From the NCBI GenBank assembly GCA_964611895.1, contig CAZTDN010000004.1:1-64000 (forward strand): 64,000 nt of DNA, read 5' to 3'. Numbering within the stretch: position 1 is the first letter of the stretch; every line of letters begins with the position of its first letter. Position numbers and translations under genes: made by a program. This DNA comes from JAIEOG01 sp964611895 (lineage in GTDB: Bacteria > Bdellovibrionota > FAC87 > UBA2466). Below the pieces are notes generated by a model. The model saw only the letters and a list, made by a program, of their open reading frames with translations, made no database searches and had not been told where the DNA came from. Below are positions 17,502 to 26,158 of this stretch, one piece after another.

Positions 17502-17825
17502 ATGGGAGCTTGCACTGGATACATCACCACCAAGGACAAGGCGGAAGCGATAAAGATCGCCACCGCGCTGGTAGAGAAACATCTAGTAGCTTGTGCCAAT
17601 ATCATCGATGGCATTGGATCTATTTACCGTTGGGAGGGCAAGGTAGAACAATCCCAAGAAACTTTGCTCTTGGTAAAAACTCAGAGCAAACAAAAGAAGA
17701 AAATTCTCACCGTGGTCAAGGCGCTGCACAGCTATAGCTGCCCTTGCGCGGTATTCTACGATATTGCTGACGGAAGCCCTGAGTACCTCAAATGGCTCCT
17801 GGCCAATTCTGAAGACCCTACGTAA
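17502..17825 (+). CDS. cutA: CutA-like divalent-cation tolerance protein
   Basis: Small trimeric signal-transduction-like protein of the CutA1 family; in E. coli linked to copper/divalent-cation tolerance, but its real role is unclear. 107 residues. The conserved features are GYITTKDKAEAIKIATALVEKHLVACANII, SIYRWEGKVEQSQETLLLVKT and the ending SPEYLKWLLANS. ATG 17502 is preferred over an in-frame TTG at 17490 because an AGGAGA Shine-Dalgarno (about 17493-17498) precedes it. Likely co-transcribed with xthA. Confidence 0.92.
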   Translation: MGACTGYITTKDKAEAIKIATALVEKHLVACANIIDGIGSIYRWEGKVEQSQETLLLVKTQSKQKKKILTVVKALHSYSCPCAVFYDIADGSPEYLKWLLANSEDPT

Positions 17826-18048
17826 TCGTATTGCAGTCCATTTGACACTCATCGGGGTCTGCGCCGTCTTCGGCGCATTCTTGCCGACAGGTATCGCCAT
17901 CATCCGACGCAGCTTCAGGGGCCGCGGAGGAAATATCACGTAAGCTCATAGATTCGCTGCTGTGAATAGGCTGAGACGCATCTTGTGCTTGAGACAAGCC
18001 GCAAGTGAATACGAGAGACAGAACACAGGCTAGTAGGACCTTACGCAT
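17818..18048 (-). CDS. Small secreted acidic twin-CX3C peptide
   Basis: 76-residue precursor of unknown function. MRKVLLACVLSLVFTCGLSQAQ is a clear signal peptide with an AXA-like cleavage region, leaving about 54 residues. The mature part is strongly acidic and ends in a twin CX3C arrangement (CRQEC, nine residues, CQMDC) that could form two disulfides in a helical hairpin. A GGAGG Shine-Dalgarno sits 5-6 nt upstream of the ATG. Its 3' end overlaps the convergent cutA by 8 bp. Confidence 0.65.
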   Translation of the reverse strand: MRKVLLACVLSLVFTCGLSQAQDASQPIHSSESMSLRDISSAAPEAASDDGDTCRQECAEDGADPDECQMDCNTIT

Positions 18049-18095
18049 AAAACCTCCACATACATACCGCTATTGGTTTGGGTATAGGATAACCG

Positions 18096-18117
18096 GCAAT
18101 TGTGAAGCAATTGTGAA
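18096..18117. repeat. 11-bp exact tandem repeat
   Basis: Two exact adjacent copies of gcaattgtgaa (18096-18106, 18107-18117) lie in the 139-bp gap between the twin-CX3C gene and the TSP3-like gene. No known operator was recognised. Confidence 0.75.
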
Positions 18118-18151
18118 GGGGTTAAGTATCGGAGTTTGTGGGCAAAACCAC

Positions 18152-18168
18152 GTGTCTCGAAAAGACAC
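18152..18168 (-). terminator. Weak hairpin downstream of the TSP3-like gene
   Basis: GTGTCT / AGACAC form a 6-bp stem with a 5-nt loop, 20 nt past the stop of the leftward gene. The following bases on that strand contain only a short T run (GGTTTT), so this is a weak terminator candidate. Confidence 0.3.
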
Positions 18169-18190
18169 CGCGTACCAGAATGACCGGTTA
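18166..18190. repeat. Direct repeat copy 1 flanking the TSP3-like gene
   Basis: Contains ACCGCGTACC (18167-18176), 4 nt, TGACCGG (18181-18187), running into the stop codon of the TSP3-like gene. The same 17 bases without the 4-nt spacer recur at 18969-18985 on the other side of the gene. Confidence 0.55.
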
Positions 18191-18868
18191 GCGAAGGGTA
18201 ATTTCGATGGGCTCTGGAATTTCAATATCGAAAATTTCCCGCATTTTGGAAACCGTTGCCCTCGTCTCAATGGAGGTTTGTCTACCAAATACATTTCTGA
18301 CGACGTGCTCCAAAGGACACCTTATCCCGAGGTGAAGCCCCGATGGGGTGGAGAGGATAAGATCGCTCATCGAAAACCGCACCCGCTCTTCATCTGAGAG
18401 CGCAGTATCTTTAGGATGCAAAACCGTAAGAGCCACTTTCGAAGTTAAAACCCTATCATCATAGGAGGGTGGGATCTTTAGGTAGCATGCCCCATCCCAA
18501 CCTTCCAATTGCCAGTTATTCCCACTGTTCCGGACATTACCCGGATCGTCCATCTGACATCCAATTTCAAATTCTGAGCATTTTTTATGGAAAGCATCCA
18601 CTCCCCTCCATACCGCCCTTCCAGGTGGCGTCCCCGGACAGAAGTCAGAATTATCAGAAACCCCATCCCCATCCGCGTCCGAATTGAATGAAAAGAATTC
18701 TAGCGTCTCTGTATCTGGGCGAATTCGTATGGTCGTTCCTGCCTTGAGCTTGAGAGTCGTGCCCCTAGGCAAGCTGCTGAGAGGAGAGCTCTCATATTCA
18801 CCTGACGGTGCCCCGTGTGCAAAAGAAAGACAGGTTAGAGCGATCCAGATCCCCATCCGATGTGCCAT
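18188..18868 (-). CDS. Secreted protein with thrombospondin-type-3 calcium-binding motif
   Basis: 226-residue exported protein of unknown function. ATG 18868 is chosen because GGAGG precedes it and the product then starts MAHRMGIWIALTCLSFAHGA, a signal peptide; an upstream in-frame ATG at 18892 lacks this logic. After a short beta-rich N-terminus (LKLKAGTTIRIRPDTETLEFF) comes SDADGDGVSDNSDFCPGTPPG, a TSP type-3 Ca-binding repeat of the kind in OmpA-like proteins. No OmpA domain follows. The remainder has several cysteines (KKCSEFEIGCQMD, DGACYLKIPPS, GIRCPLEHVV) and is not recognised. The gene lies between two short direct repeats. Confidence 0.7.
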   Translation of the reverse strand: MAHRMGIWIALTCLSFAHGAPSGEYESSPLSSLPRGTTLKLKAGTTIRIRPDTETLEFFSFNSDADGDGVSDNSDFCPGTPPGRAVWRGVDAFHKKCSEFEIGCQMDDPGNVRNSGNNWQLEGWDGACYLKIPPSYDDRVLTSKVALTVLHPKDTALSDEERVRFSMSDLILSTPSGLHLGIRCPLEHVVRNVFGRQTSIETRATVSKMREIFDIEIPEPIEITLR

Positions 18869-18940
18869 TTCATCCTCCCAGTAAACCATCATGCCTTGGC
18901 ATCCGTTCTTGTCAAACGGCCGTTGTGGGAATGAGGGAAA

Positions 18941-18985
18941 GGTACCACGTACCTAACAAGAAAAAGTAACCGCGTACCTGACCGG
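18941..18985. repeat. GGTACC-type palindrome plus direct repeat copy 2
   Basis: GGTACCACGTACC (18941-18953) is an inverted repeat (GGTAC-CAC-GTACC). It is followed by ACCGCGTACCTGACCGG (18969-18985), which matches copy 1 at 18167-18187 except for a 4-nt insertion there. The region lies between rnd and the TSP3-like gene. Confidence 0.55.
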
Positions 18986-18993
18986 GGAAAAAT

Positions 18994-20163
18994 TCAACGA
19001 CGGACCATTTCAACTCGCCCCTGATTGAGCCCCAGGAAGAGGCGGCCGGCTAAGAAGTCCTGAAGATCGGATCCGATCACCTTGGCAGCATTCGAGGACA
19101 AAACCTCTTTCTTCACCCATTCGTCCGGCGAAGCGGCTCCTCGCATAATCAGCTCGTTGACCTTTCCTGAACGCACCAAAAACCGAGGTGCAATCTGGTA
19201 CCGCGCGGACAGCGCCGCCAAATAGGCCTTCATCAAATCCAAAGCATGGCTGTCTACATCCGCCCCATAAGTGCGCGCCGGAAGATCCGCACTCTCCTTG
19301 GGAAGACGCATACCCGCACGAATAGCTTCGAGTATCACTTCGCCATTGCGATCGATTTCTTTTGGACCGATGCCGCGAAACGACCGCAACTCCTGCATCG
19401 ACTTCGGACGCGATCGAGCCAGCGCCATTAACACTTCATTCTCCGCTACCCAGGCCCTGGGTTGGTTCGCACTGCGCGCACGTTCCTCTCGCCAGCGCAC
19501 CAACTCTTGCAACACCAAATAAGTCGTCTCATCCACATGCCCACTCTTGGCTAGACGGTGCGCTATCGCTTCCGGTGGCGTATCAAAATCCAAGGGATCG
19601 ACATAGCTCTCCTCCAATGCCCACTCCCACCTGCCCAAGTCTTCTAACCGCTCGCGCATGCGGTCACTTAGCTCTACCAAAAACTCCACGTCCTGCTGCG
19701 CGTAATGCAATAGCTCCGTCGACAAAGGCCGCGCCAACCACTTTACCCGAGCGCGCCCCTTGTGAAGTTGCACGCGCAATACTTCTTTGGCGAGCTTTCC
19801 CAGACCAATATTGTCGCCAAAGCCGCATAGAGCTGCCGCTACAGAAGTATCCAGCACCGGCTCCGCCACCTGCCCATACGCCCAGTACAAAACTTCCTGG
19901 TCCGCAAACGCCGCGTGCATCACTTTGAGGATCTTCTTGTCAAAAAACACATCCAGCACCGGTTGAAGATCTTGCGCAGAAAGCGCCACCGGATCCAGCA
20001 ACCAGCTCTGATTGCGGGTTCCCACTTGTATCAGAGCGATCTTGGGGAAAAACGTCGTCTCTCGAATAAACTCCGTGTCTATCCCGATCACCGGTTCACG
20101 AGCCAACACCTCAGCAACTGCCGGCACCTTGCGAGGATCGGTAACAAACGCCAAGTCTGACAT
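18994..20163 (-). CDS. rnd: Ribonuclease D
   Basis: 3'-5' exoribonuclease of the DEDDy family involved in tRNA and other small-RNA 3' processing. 389 residues. Exo motif I is VIGIDTEFIRE (Asp29, Glu31), followed by PKIALIQVG. Motif II is VMHAAFADQEVLYW, and motif III (Tyr...Asp) is LLHYAQQDVEFLVEL. Two HRDC-like helical domains follow (LVRWREERARSANQPRAWV and the C-terminal half), as in RNase D. Its ATG shares one base with the stop of rodA, so it ends the cell-shape operon. Confidence 0.93.
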   Translation of the reverse strand: MSDLAFVTDPRKVPAVAEVLAREPVIGIDTEFIRETTFFPKIALIQVGTRNQSWLLDPVALSAQDLQPVLDVFFDKKILKVMHAAFADQEVLYWAYGQVAEPVLDTSVAAALCGFGDNIGLGKLAKEVLRVQLHKGRARVKWLARPLSTELLHYAQQDVEFLVELSDRMRERLEDLGRWEWALEESYVDPLDFDTPPEAIAHRLAKSGHVDETTYLVLQELVRWREERARSANQPRAWVAENEVLMALARSRPKSMQELRSFRGIGPKEIDRNGEVILEAIRAGMRLPKESADLPARTYGADVDSHALDLMKAYLAALSARYQIAPRFLVRSGKVNELIMRGAASPDEWVKKEVLSSNAAKVIGSDLQDFLAGRLFLGLNQGRVEMVRR

Positions 20164-21263
20164 TAGAAAATATACTTCTTTCTGGAAAGGTTGAGCAAAA
20201 GCGCGGTCGCGATCATGAAAGTGAGCATCGACGAACCGCCATAACTAAAAAACGGCAGACCCACTCCGACAATAGGCAAGATCCCAATCACCATCCCGAT
20301 GTTGATGAACACATGCCAAAAAATAATCGCAGTTAAACCGAATGCAAAAATCATCTCAAACTTTCCCCGAGCGCGCGCGACCGTTCTCAGAGAATAAAAC
20401 AGGTAACTCCAATACAATCCCAAAAGAACCAACGCCCCCAAAAATCCTCGCTCTTCCGAAAACACCGAGAAGATAAAATCCGTGTGCTGTTCAGGAATAA
20501 AATTGAGCTGAGACTGGGTACCTTTCAAAAACCCCTTGCCGGCAAACTTGCCCGATCCCACCGCGATTTTGCACTGTAGGGCATTGTAACCGCTGCCTCG
20601 GGCGTCTCGGCCTGGGTTGAGAAACGTTTTCACCCGATCACGCTGGTAGTCTCTCAACACAAACTGGTAGGCCAGAGGGACTGTGATCAAAATCACCAGC
20701 GCTACTGTGAGCAATGATTTCCAGTGCACTTTGAGAAAAAGCACCATTGAAGCCGCAACCAAGAAAAGCACACCTGCTGTTCCCAGGTCAGGTTGCAGCA
20801 ATATGAGTAGAAAAAAAGGCGCTACCAATAGTCCGGGAATGGTCAATTGGCGTAGCGTGTAGGGCGGCGAACCCTTATCATCTGAAAAATACTTGGCCAA
20901 AGTAAATACGATGGCAAGCTTTGCAATTTCCGAGGGCTGCAGATGGAAGAACTTCAAGTCGATCCACCTTTGTGACCCACCGCCCACTCGCCCCACAAAC
21001 AGCACCAACGTCAGCAAAAGCATGCACAACCCATAAAAGGGATACGCAAAACGCTCCAATAAACTGCTATCGATAAAAAGCAGGCAAAGCGTCACCAGCA
21101 AGCCCAGTCCAAACCAAACAAGCTGCGTTTTGTACAAGGTCGTCCCCGACCCTTTGGATGCGCTGTAAAGAGTGATGATTCCCAGCAAAAATGTCAGGAC
21201 CATCGAGACGAACAACCCCACGTTAAAGGTCTTGATCACCCCAGAATCGGATTGAAAGGCCAT
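20163..21263 (-). CDS. rodA: Rod-shape SEDS peptidoglycan glycosyltransferase RodA
   Basis: Multi-pass SEDS-family polymerase that elongates glycan strands with PBP2 in the elongasome. 366 residues with about ten hydrophobic segments. Hallmarks are GGSQRWIDLKFFHLQPSEIAKLAIVFTLAKYFSD (catalytic-loop region), LQPDLGTAGVLF, CKIAVGSGKFAGKGFLKGTQSQLNFIPEQHTDFIFSVFSEE and the C-terminal GVGLPFFSYGGSSML. The first base overlaps the mrdA stop, giving tight coupling with its cognate transpeptidase. Confidence 0.96.
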   Translation of the reverse strand: MAFQSDSGVIKTFNVGLFVSMVLTFLLGIITLYSASKGSGTTLYKTQLVWFGLGLLVTLCLLFIDSSLLERFAYPFYGLCMLLLTLVLFVGRVGGGSQRWIDLKFFHLQPSEIAKLAIVFTLAKYFSDDKGSPPYTLRQLTIPGLLVAPFFLLILLQPDLGTAGVLFLVAASMVLFLKVHWKSLLTVALVILITVPLAYQFVLRDYQRDRVKTFLNPGRDARGSGYNALQCKIAVGSGKFAGKGFLKGTQSQLNFIPEQHTDFIFSVFSEERGFLGALVLLGLYWSYLFYSLRTVARARGKFEMIFAFGLTAIIFWHVFINIGMVIGILPIVGVGLPFFSYGGSSMLTFMIATALLLNLSRKKYIF

Positions 21264-23215
21264 CAGTCTTCTCCCCCTTCGGGCAATTCTGGTTGGGGTG
21301 CAGCAGCAGGCTTTCGCTGCTGGCTCGGCTCAACGACTTCGGTAATCTCCAGTGCCGGCGGTCCCATTCTCTCCGCGGGAGCATTCTTTTTCTTGAAGTG
21401 GGCTTCAATGACTTCTTTCACCACAGGCCCGAGCACGGGGCCGTGGCACGTATGCTCCCCCACGGCGGCGACGACAATCTCGGGGTTTTCCCGAGGTGCG
21501 TACCCCACAAACCAACCATGATGCCGATCGTGATAAGGAAGTTTTTCGCATAAGGTTTTCACGGTGGCTTTCACTTGAGCCGTCCCCGTTTTCCCTGAAA
21601 TGTCGACGATTTTGCTGTGCGTTCGCACGCCAGTGCCCCAAGGGGCATTGACTACCTGAAATAACCCTTCCTTTGCCATGTCAAACCATTCGGGGGCGAT
21701 ATCGATCTTGCGGATCAATTCTGGAGAGAACTCTTTGCCCACGTCTCCAATGCGTCCAATACTTTGAACGACAAAAGGCCGGTACAAAAACCCACCATTA
21801 CCAATTGCACCAAAAGCATTGGCCAGCTGTAAAGGCGTGGTGGCCACATACCCCTGACCAATGGACACGCTGATTGTCTCCCCCGGATGCCAGGGCTGCT
21901 GGTAAGTCTTTTGCTTCCACTCGGAATCCGGAATAATCCCGGACTGCTCGTTCGGCATGCTGATACCGGTACGTGCCCCCAACCCAAAAGCGCGCGCGTA
22001 CTTGGCGATGGTATCCACTCCCAGCTGATTCCCCACGATATAGAAAAACACGTCGCAAGACTCTCGAATGGCCTTGTTAAAATCCACCACCCCGTGCCGT
22101 CGGTGGCAATTAAAACGCCGGTTTCCAAACTGCCAAAACCCTGGGCAGTTCACCACCATGTCTTTTTTAATCGCCCCTTCTTTCAGGCCAGCAAGGGCCA
22201 GGATCAGCTTGAAAGTCGACCCCGGCGGGTAATGATCCTGTATCGCTCGATTGCGCAGCGGCCGCTCCGCATTCGTGCTGAGCTGCGCCCATATTTTGGA
22301 GTCGATTTCTCGCAAGGAGATCAGTGAAGGATCGTACGAGGGCTCATTGGCCAATGCCAACACTTCCCCCGTGCGCGGGTCCAACGCGACGACCGATCCC
22401 TTAAACCCTCGACTACGCAACCCCTCGGCGGCGGCTTTTTCGAGATCTGCGTCGATTGTCAGATGCAAATCAATGCCTGCCTGCGGGTCTATTTGGGTCA
22501 CATAGCCGAGCAACTTCGTGCTATCGGGATTGGCGATTTTTCGACGTCCTTTAGCATCGACTTCCACGTAGCCAACGCCGTTGACGCCTCGGAGAAGGAA
22601 ATCGAATTGGCGTTCCAGACCGGCCTTACCGATATAATCGCCCATAACGAGATTGGACTTGCGGTTACGCTTGATATCGCTGGGATCCACTTCGGCGATG
22701 TACCCCAGCATCTGACTGGCGAAATCTCCCAAGGGGTATCGCCGCTGCACGGTGGTTTCAATATCCACTCCCGGAAAACCAATCGGATCCGTTTCGATAG
22801 CCGCAATCACGTCCTTGGAGGCGTCTGCTTTGAGTAGTACCGGGTGGAAAGTGGGGGACTTTCGCACTTTGGCGATCTTTTTTTCTAGTTCAGCACGGCT
22901 TACCCCCAACGCTTTGGCCAATCGAACATCGGTCGCCTCGTCAAAGGGGTAATATTGCGCGAGCAAAATCACATCAAACGCCGCGCGATTGTCCACAATG
23001 ACTTTCCCTGAGCGATCGTAGATCACCCCGCGGGTGGGAAGCAGCCTCTCTTTCTTAAGGCGGTTGGATTCGGAAAAACGGCGGAGTTCTTCGCCGCTCA
23101 AAATCTGCAGGTAAAATAACCGGGCAACAATCAATGAAAAACAGATCGCAATGGCCGCGTAGAATAGGACCACCCGATCCCGGTACTGCCGAACCTCGTC
23201 CTCGCGCCCTATCAC
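21263..23215 (-). CDS. mrdA: Penicillin-binding protein 2
   Basis: Class B PBP, the D,D-transpeptidase partner of RodA in side-wall synthesis. 650 residues. There is one N-terminal membrane segment (VVLFYAAIAICFSLIVARLFYLQIL), then a pedestal domain, then the transpeptidase domain with SxxK in PPGSTFKLILALAG, SxN-type ESCDVFFY and GKTGTAQ. The C-terminal tail after residue 620 is Pro/Ala/Glu-rich. Its ATG overlaps the mreD stop by 4 bp. Confidence 0.96.
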   Translation of the reverse strand: MIGREDEVRQYRDRVVLFYAAIAICFSLIVARLFYLQILSGEELRRFSESNRLKKERLLPTRGVIYDRSGKVIVDNRAAFDVILLAQYYPFDEATDVRLAKALGVSRAELEKKIAKVRKSPTFHPVLLKADASKDVIAAIETDPIGFPGVDIETTVQRRYPLGDFASQMLGYIAEVDPSDIKRNRKSNLVMGDYIGKAGLERQFDFLLRGVNGVGYVEVDAKGRRKIANPDSTKLLGYVTQIDPQAGIDLHLTIDADLEKAAAEGLRSRGFKGSVVALDPRTGEVLALANEPSYDPSLISLREIDSKIWAQLSTNAERPLRNRAIQDHYPPGSTFKLILALAGLKEGAIKKDMVVNCPGFWQFGNRRFNCHRRHGVVDFNKAIRESCDVFFYIVGNQLGVDTIAKYARAFGLGARTGISMPNEQSGIIPDSEWKQKTYQQPWHPGETISVSIGQGYVATTPLQLANAFGAIGNGGFLYRPFVVQSIGRIGDVGKEFSPELIRKIDIAPEWFDMAKEGLFQVVNAPWGTGVRTHSKIVDISGKTGTAQVKATVKTLCEKLPYHDRHHGWFVGYAPRENPEIVVAAVGEHTCHGPVLGPVVKEVIEAHFKKKNAPAERMGPPALEITEVVEPSQQRKPAAAPQPELPEGGED

Positions 23216-23775
23216 AGATGGTCTCCGGAAAACTCAATGTTGGTGCGAGGCACCTTGTTTGTCACTTGGTCCATCACATCTAAGATTCCATAGATGACCC
23301 AACCGGACACCCCATTCAAGAAGATACTCCACAAAGCCAAATTGCTAAACGACCACACGGGCCAAGATTCATGAAAAAAACCGGCAACCAAGGGTAGCAA
23401 AAATCGAGACACGAGCGAAAGCCCTGTCATCAGCAAGAAAATAGACAAGGGAGTCCCTGCATAGACGACATAGCTAATGAGACGCGCCGCAGCAAAGACC
23501 ATCAAGTAAGTCGTCGTAAAAACACCTAAGGGCGCAGCACTACAAAGAGAATAGATATGGCTCGAAAACAGGGCGAGGATGATCCCCTCGGGCAATGAAC
23601 GTCGCTGCCCAAAATACACCACGAAAGGCAACAAAAGGTCCCACCGCTGCACAAGCCCTGGAAAAAAGGGGTAAAGCGCCGTCTTAAACAGGATGAGGCT
23701 GAACACCGCGGCTATAAAAAACAGCGGGTTAAGACTGTTTAGGAGTCTTCGCTGACTCGGGGGGAGGGAAAACAA
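23212..23775 (-). CDS. mreD: Rod-shape-determining protein MreD
   Basis: Integral inner-membrane component of the elongasome. 187 residues with five or six hydrophobic segments (LFFIAAVFSLILFKTALY, LPFVVYFGQRRSLPEGIILALF and later helices). The weak but typical features are RWDLLLPFVVYFG and LPEGIILALFSSHIYSL. The open frame begins with a TTG at 23775 inside the mreC 3' end (47-bp overlap); a later start cannot be excluded. Identification relies strongly on position between mreC and mrdA. Confidence 0.82.
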   Translation of the reverse strand: MFSLPPSQRRLLNSLNPLFFIAAVFSLILFKTALYPFFPGLVQRWDLLLPFVVYFGQRRSLPEGIILALFSSHIYSLCSAAPLGVFTTTYLMVFAAARLISYVVYAGTPLSIFLLMTGLSLVSRFLLPLVAGFFHESWPVWSFSNLALWSIFLNGVSGWVIYGILDVMDQVTNKVPRTNIEFSGDHL

Positions 23776-24568
23776 TCAAAACCTCCTCAAGACGGTAAAT
23801 ATCGACCGCGCTCTTTACCGTTACAGTTTGAATCACTCCATTGCGATCGGGAGCCACTGCCGACACGTACCCGACCAGGGTACCTTTTGGAAAAACCTGA
23901 CCAAAATCGGAAGCGACCACGGTGTCGTCTTTGGTCACATCATCGAGGCGATCGACATACTTTAGCTTGCAAGCCAAGGCCCCCGCCAAACCAGACAGAA
24001 TCCCGCGAACCCGGCTGCGCTGGATCACGACATCAATATTGCTCGTCGGATCCAAAACGGTCACCACATCCGCGTAGTGCGGAGTTACTCGTAGAATGCG
24101 CCCCACCACGCCGGACGGGCTAATGACGCCCATCCCAGGTTTGAGCCCGCCCTCGCTCCCCAGATCAATCCTTAAACCATAATAGTCCTGAGAAATATCG
24201 TGAGCGATTACATGAGCGGCTTTGAGTGTGGGAGATATTTGCTTGCGCAGGTCGAGCCCCTGTCGCAACCGTTCGTTCTCCGATTCCATTTCTTTCATCA
24301 ATGCCAGACGGGTCGTCAGCGATGCGAGCTCTTTTTCGAGTTCTTCGTTGCGTTTTTGAGTGTTCACTAAGCTGAAATAGTGGTCAAAAACCGAACGCCC
24401 TCCCCGCCCCAGAAAGAAAAAGTTTTTTTGAACCCCGCCGGCCACCGAAATCAACAGGCTATCAATACGCCCCGTCTCCCCCTGGCGGTGGCGATAGATA
24501 TAAAGCGCGAGCACACAGACGCATAGAGTCACAAGGGCAAAGAAGGCGTATTTTTTTTGAGTGGGCAC
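23729..24568 (-). CDS. mreC: Rod-shape-determining protein MreC
   Basis: Bitopic periplasmic scaffold that activates PBP2-RodA. 279 residues starting at a GTG. There is one membrane segment (KYAFFALVTLCVCVLALYIY), then the coiled coil NEELEKELASLTTRLALMKEMESENERLR, then paired beta-barrel domains with the family motifs DISQDYYGLRIDLGSEGGLKPGMGVISPSGVVGRI and VLDPTSNIDV and the C-terminal VSAVAPDRNGVIQTVTVKSAVDI. It opens the leftward mreC-mreD-mrdA-rodA-rnd operon. No mreB precedes it; a foldase gene runs divergently instead. Confidence 0.95.
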   Translation of the reverse strand: MPTQKKYAFFALVTLCVCVLALYIYRHRQGETGRIDSLLISVAGGVQKNFFFLGRGGRSVFDHYFSLVNTQKRNEELEKELASLTTRLALMKEMESENERLRQGLDLRKQISPTLKAAHVIAHDISQDYYGLRIDLGSEGGLKPGMGVISPSGVVGRILRVTPHYADVVTVLDPTSNIDVVIQRSRVRGILSGLAGALACKLKYVDRLDDVTKDDTVVASDFGQVFPKGTLVGYVSAVAPDRNGVIQTVTVKSAVDIYRLEEVLIVFPPPESAKTPKQS

Positions 24569-24646
24569 CGCTGCTTGCTTTTGTCTTATCGTTATCTTAT
24601 GTCTACTAGGTTGAATTTGTAAACTGCGTCAAACACCTAGGATCCC

Positions 24647-26146
24647 ATGCTAAACCGTTTTCGGAAATACCAAGACAATTTTATTTTCAGCCTGCTTATT
24701 TTGGCGATTGTGGCCGTCATGGCTCTCTACGGAATCAACCAGCTCCAATCCGACCAACAAAAATCAGGAGGAGCCGCCGCCTGGGTCAACGGAGAGCCGA
24801 TCACCAATGCCGAGTTCGGTCAGGTTCTGGGGAACACGATTGAACAATACAAGGCCCGTTTTGGTGGGCAGATCGACGAACGCCTTTTGCTCCAGTTTCA
24901 GGTACCGCAGAACACTCTGGATCAAATGATCCGCGAACGCCTTCTCGGACAACAGGCCGCTCGTCTAGGTTTTCGGGTAACGGACGAAGAGTTGGCCACC
25001 ACGATCCGCAACGCTCCCGCCTTTCAGCGGGATGGAAAATTCGACGCGGCATTTTATCGCAGCCTTCCGAATCGAGGCCCGACCGAAAAACGCTTGCGCG
25101 AAGACCTACTCGCCCGCCGTATGCAAATCTACTTAGCAGGTAGGGTAAAAGCACTGCCCGATATGATTGACCGCGAGTACCAGCTGCACGAAACCAAGGC
25201 CAACCTCACCTTTGCCCGCATCGATCTGAAGGCTTTGGCGAGCAAGTCGACGCCCAGTGCTGCCGAACTCGCGCAAACCAGTAAAACCACGACGCCTGAG
25301 GCATTTAAGGCGTATTACGAAGGGCACCGGAGAGACTTTACCACTCCTGCTGCAGTGGACCTTGTTCAAATCCGCGTCGGTATTCCCTTTCAGGCCTCTG
25401 CCGATAAAAAAGAACAAGCCAAGAAGAAAATTGAAGAGATTGCAGCACAAGTGAAGCCAGAGAATTTCGAGGCCCTGGCTAAAAAGTATTCCGACGACGA
25501 ACACGCCAAAAAAGGTGGGCACGTTGGGTGGGTTAATCGAGGCACACTGGAAAAATCTCTCGAAGAAGCCCTGTCCTCTCTCAAGCCTGGCGAGGTTAGC
25601 AAACCAGTGGAAACTGGGTTTGGCTATTTCTTGCTTTTGGTGAAAAACACCCGTCCCGAGGTGGTGAAACCTTTGGAAGAGGTCAAACCCGCTATCACTA
25701 AAGAATTGTGGAAAGAAAAACACGCACAGAAGTTTGCTGACCAGAAAAAAGCCGAGTGGGAAAAGAAACTCGCTGGAGGGGTTTCAATCGAACCCGATCT
25801 CAAGGCGGTGGGAATAGAAGTAAAAAAAACCGGTCCCTTCTCTTTGGGGCAAGGGTACATCCCCCAAATCGGACAGAGCGACGACGTCATGGATGCGCTC
25901 TTTACCCTAAGCAAATCCAAACCCATCGGCCCCAAACTCTATGCCAGCGGAAGCGAACTGTATTTTATAAAATTGGATTCCATTGAAGGGCCGAAAGCTG
26001 CCGAAGCTAAAGTCGCCCGAGAAAGCGCCTCCGCCAGCGTAGAAACCGCACTACAAACGGCGCTGATAAAAAAGTGGTTGGAGACCCTGCGAGAGTCCGC
26101 TGCAGTGCGAATTGAAGCTGACTTTGGGGCGTCGCCGGACGCGTAG
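24647..26146 (+). CDS. PpiD/SurA-like periplasmic peptidyl-prolyl isomerase
   Basis: Membrane-anchored periplasmic foldase. 499 residues. The cytoplasmic start MLNRFRKYQDN precedes a single membrane segment (FIFSLLILAIVAVMALYGI) as in PpiD. The SurA_N-like chaperone region is recognisable (AAWVNGEPITNAEFGQVL, LDQMIRERLLGQQAARLGFRVTDEELATTIRNAPAFQRDGKFD). A parvulin domain lies near residues 230-345 (AKKYSDDEHAKKGGHVGWVNRG, EALSSLKPGEVSKPVETGFGYFLLLV). Only one rotamase domain is seen, so PpiD is a better match than SurA. Substrates are likely outer-membrane proteins. Confidence 0.9.
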   Translation: MLNRFRKYQDNFIFSLLILAIVAVMALYGINQLQSDQQKSGGAAAWVNGEPITNAEFGQVLGNTIEQYKARFGGQIDERLLLQFQVPQNTLDQMIRERLLGQQAARLGFRVTDEELATTIRNAPAFQRDGKFDAAFYRSLPNRGPTEKRLREDLLARRMQIYLAGRVKALPDMIDREYQLHETKANLTFARIDLKALASKSTPSAAELAQTSKTTTPEAFKAYYEGHRRDFTTPAAVDLVQIRVGIPFQASADKKEQAKKKIEEIAAQVKPENFEALAKKYSDDEHAKKGGHVGWVNRGTLEKSLEEALSSLKPGEVSKPVETGFGYFLLLVKNTRPEVVKPLEEVKPAITKELWKEKHAQKFADQKKAEWEKKLAGGVSIEPDLKAVGIEVKKTGPFSLGQGYIPQIGQSDDVMDALFTLSKSKPIGPKLYASGSELYFIKLDSIEGPKAAEAKVARESASASVETALQTALIKKWLETLRESAAVRIEADFGASPDA

Positions 26147-26158
26147 GAATTCGAGACG

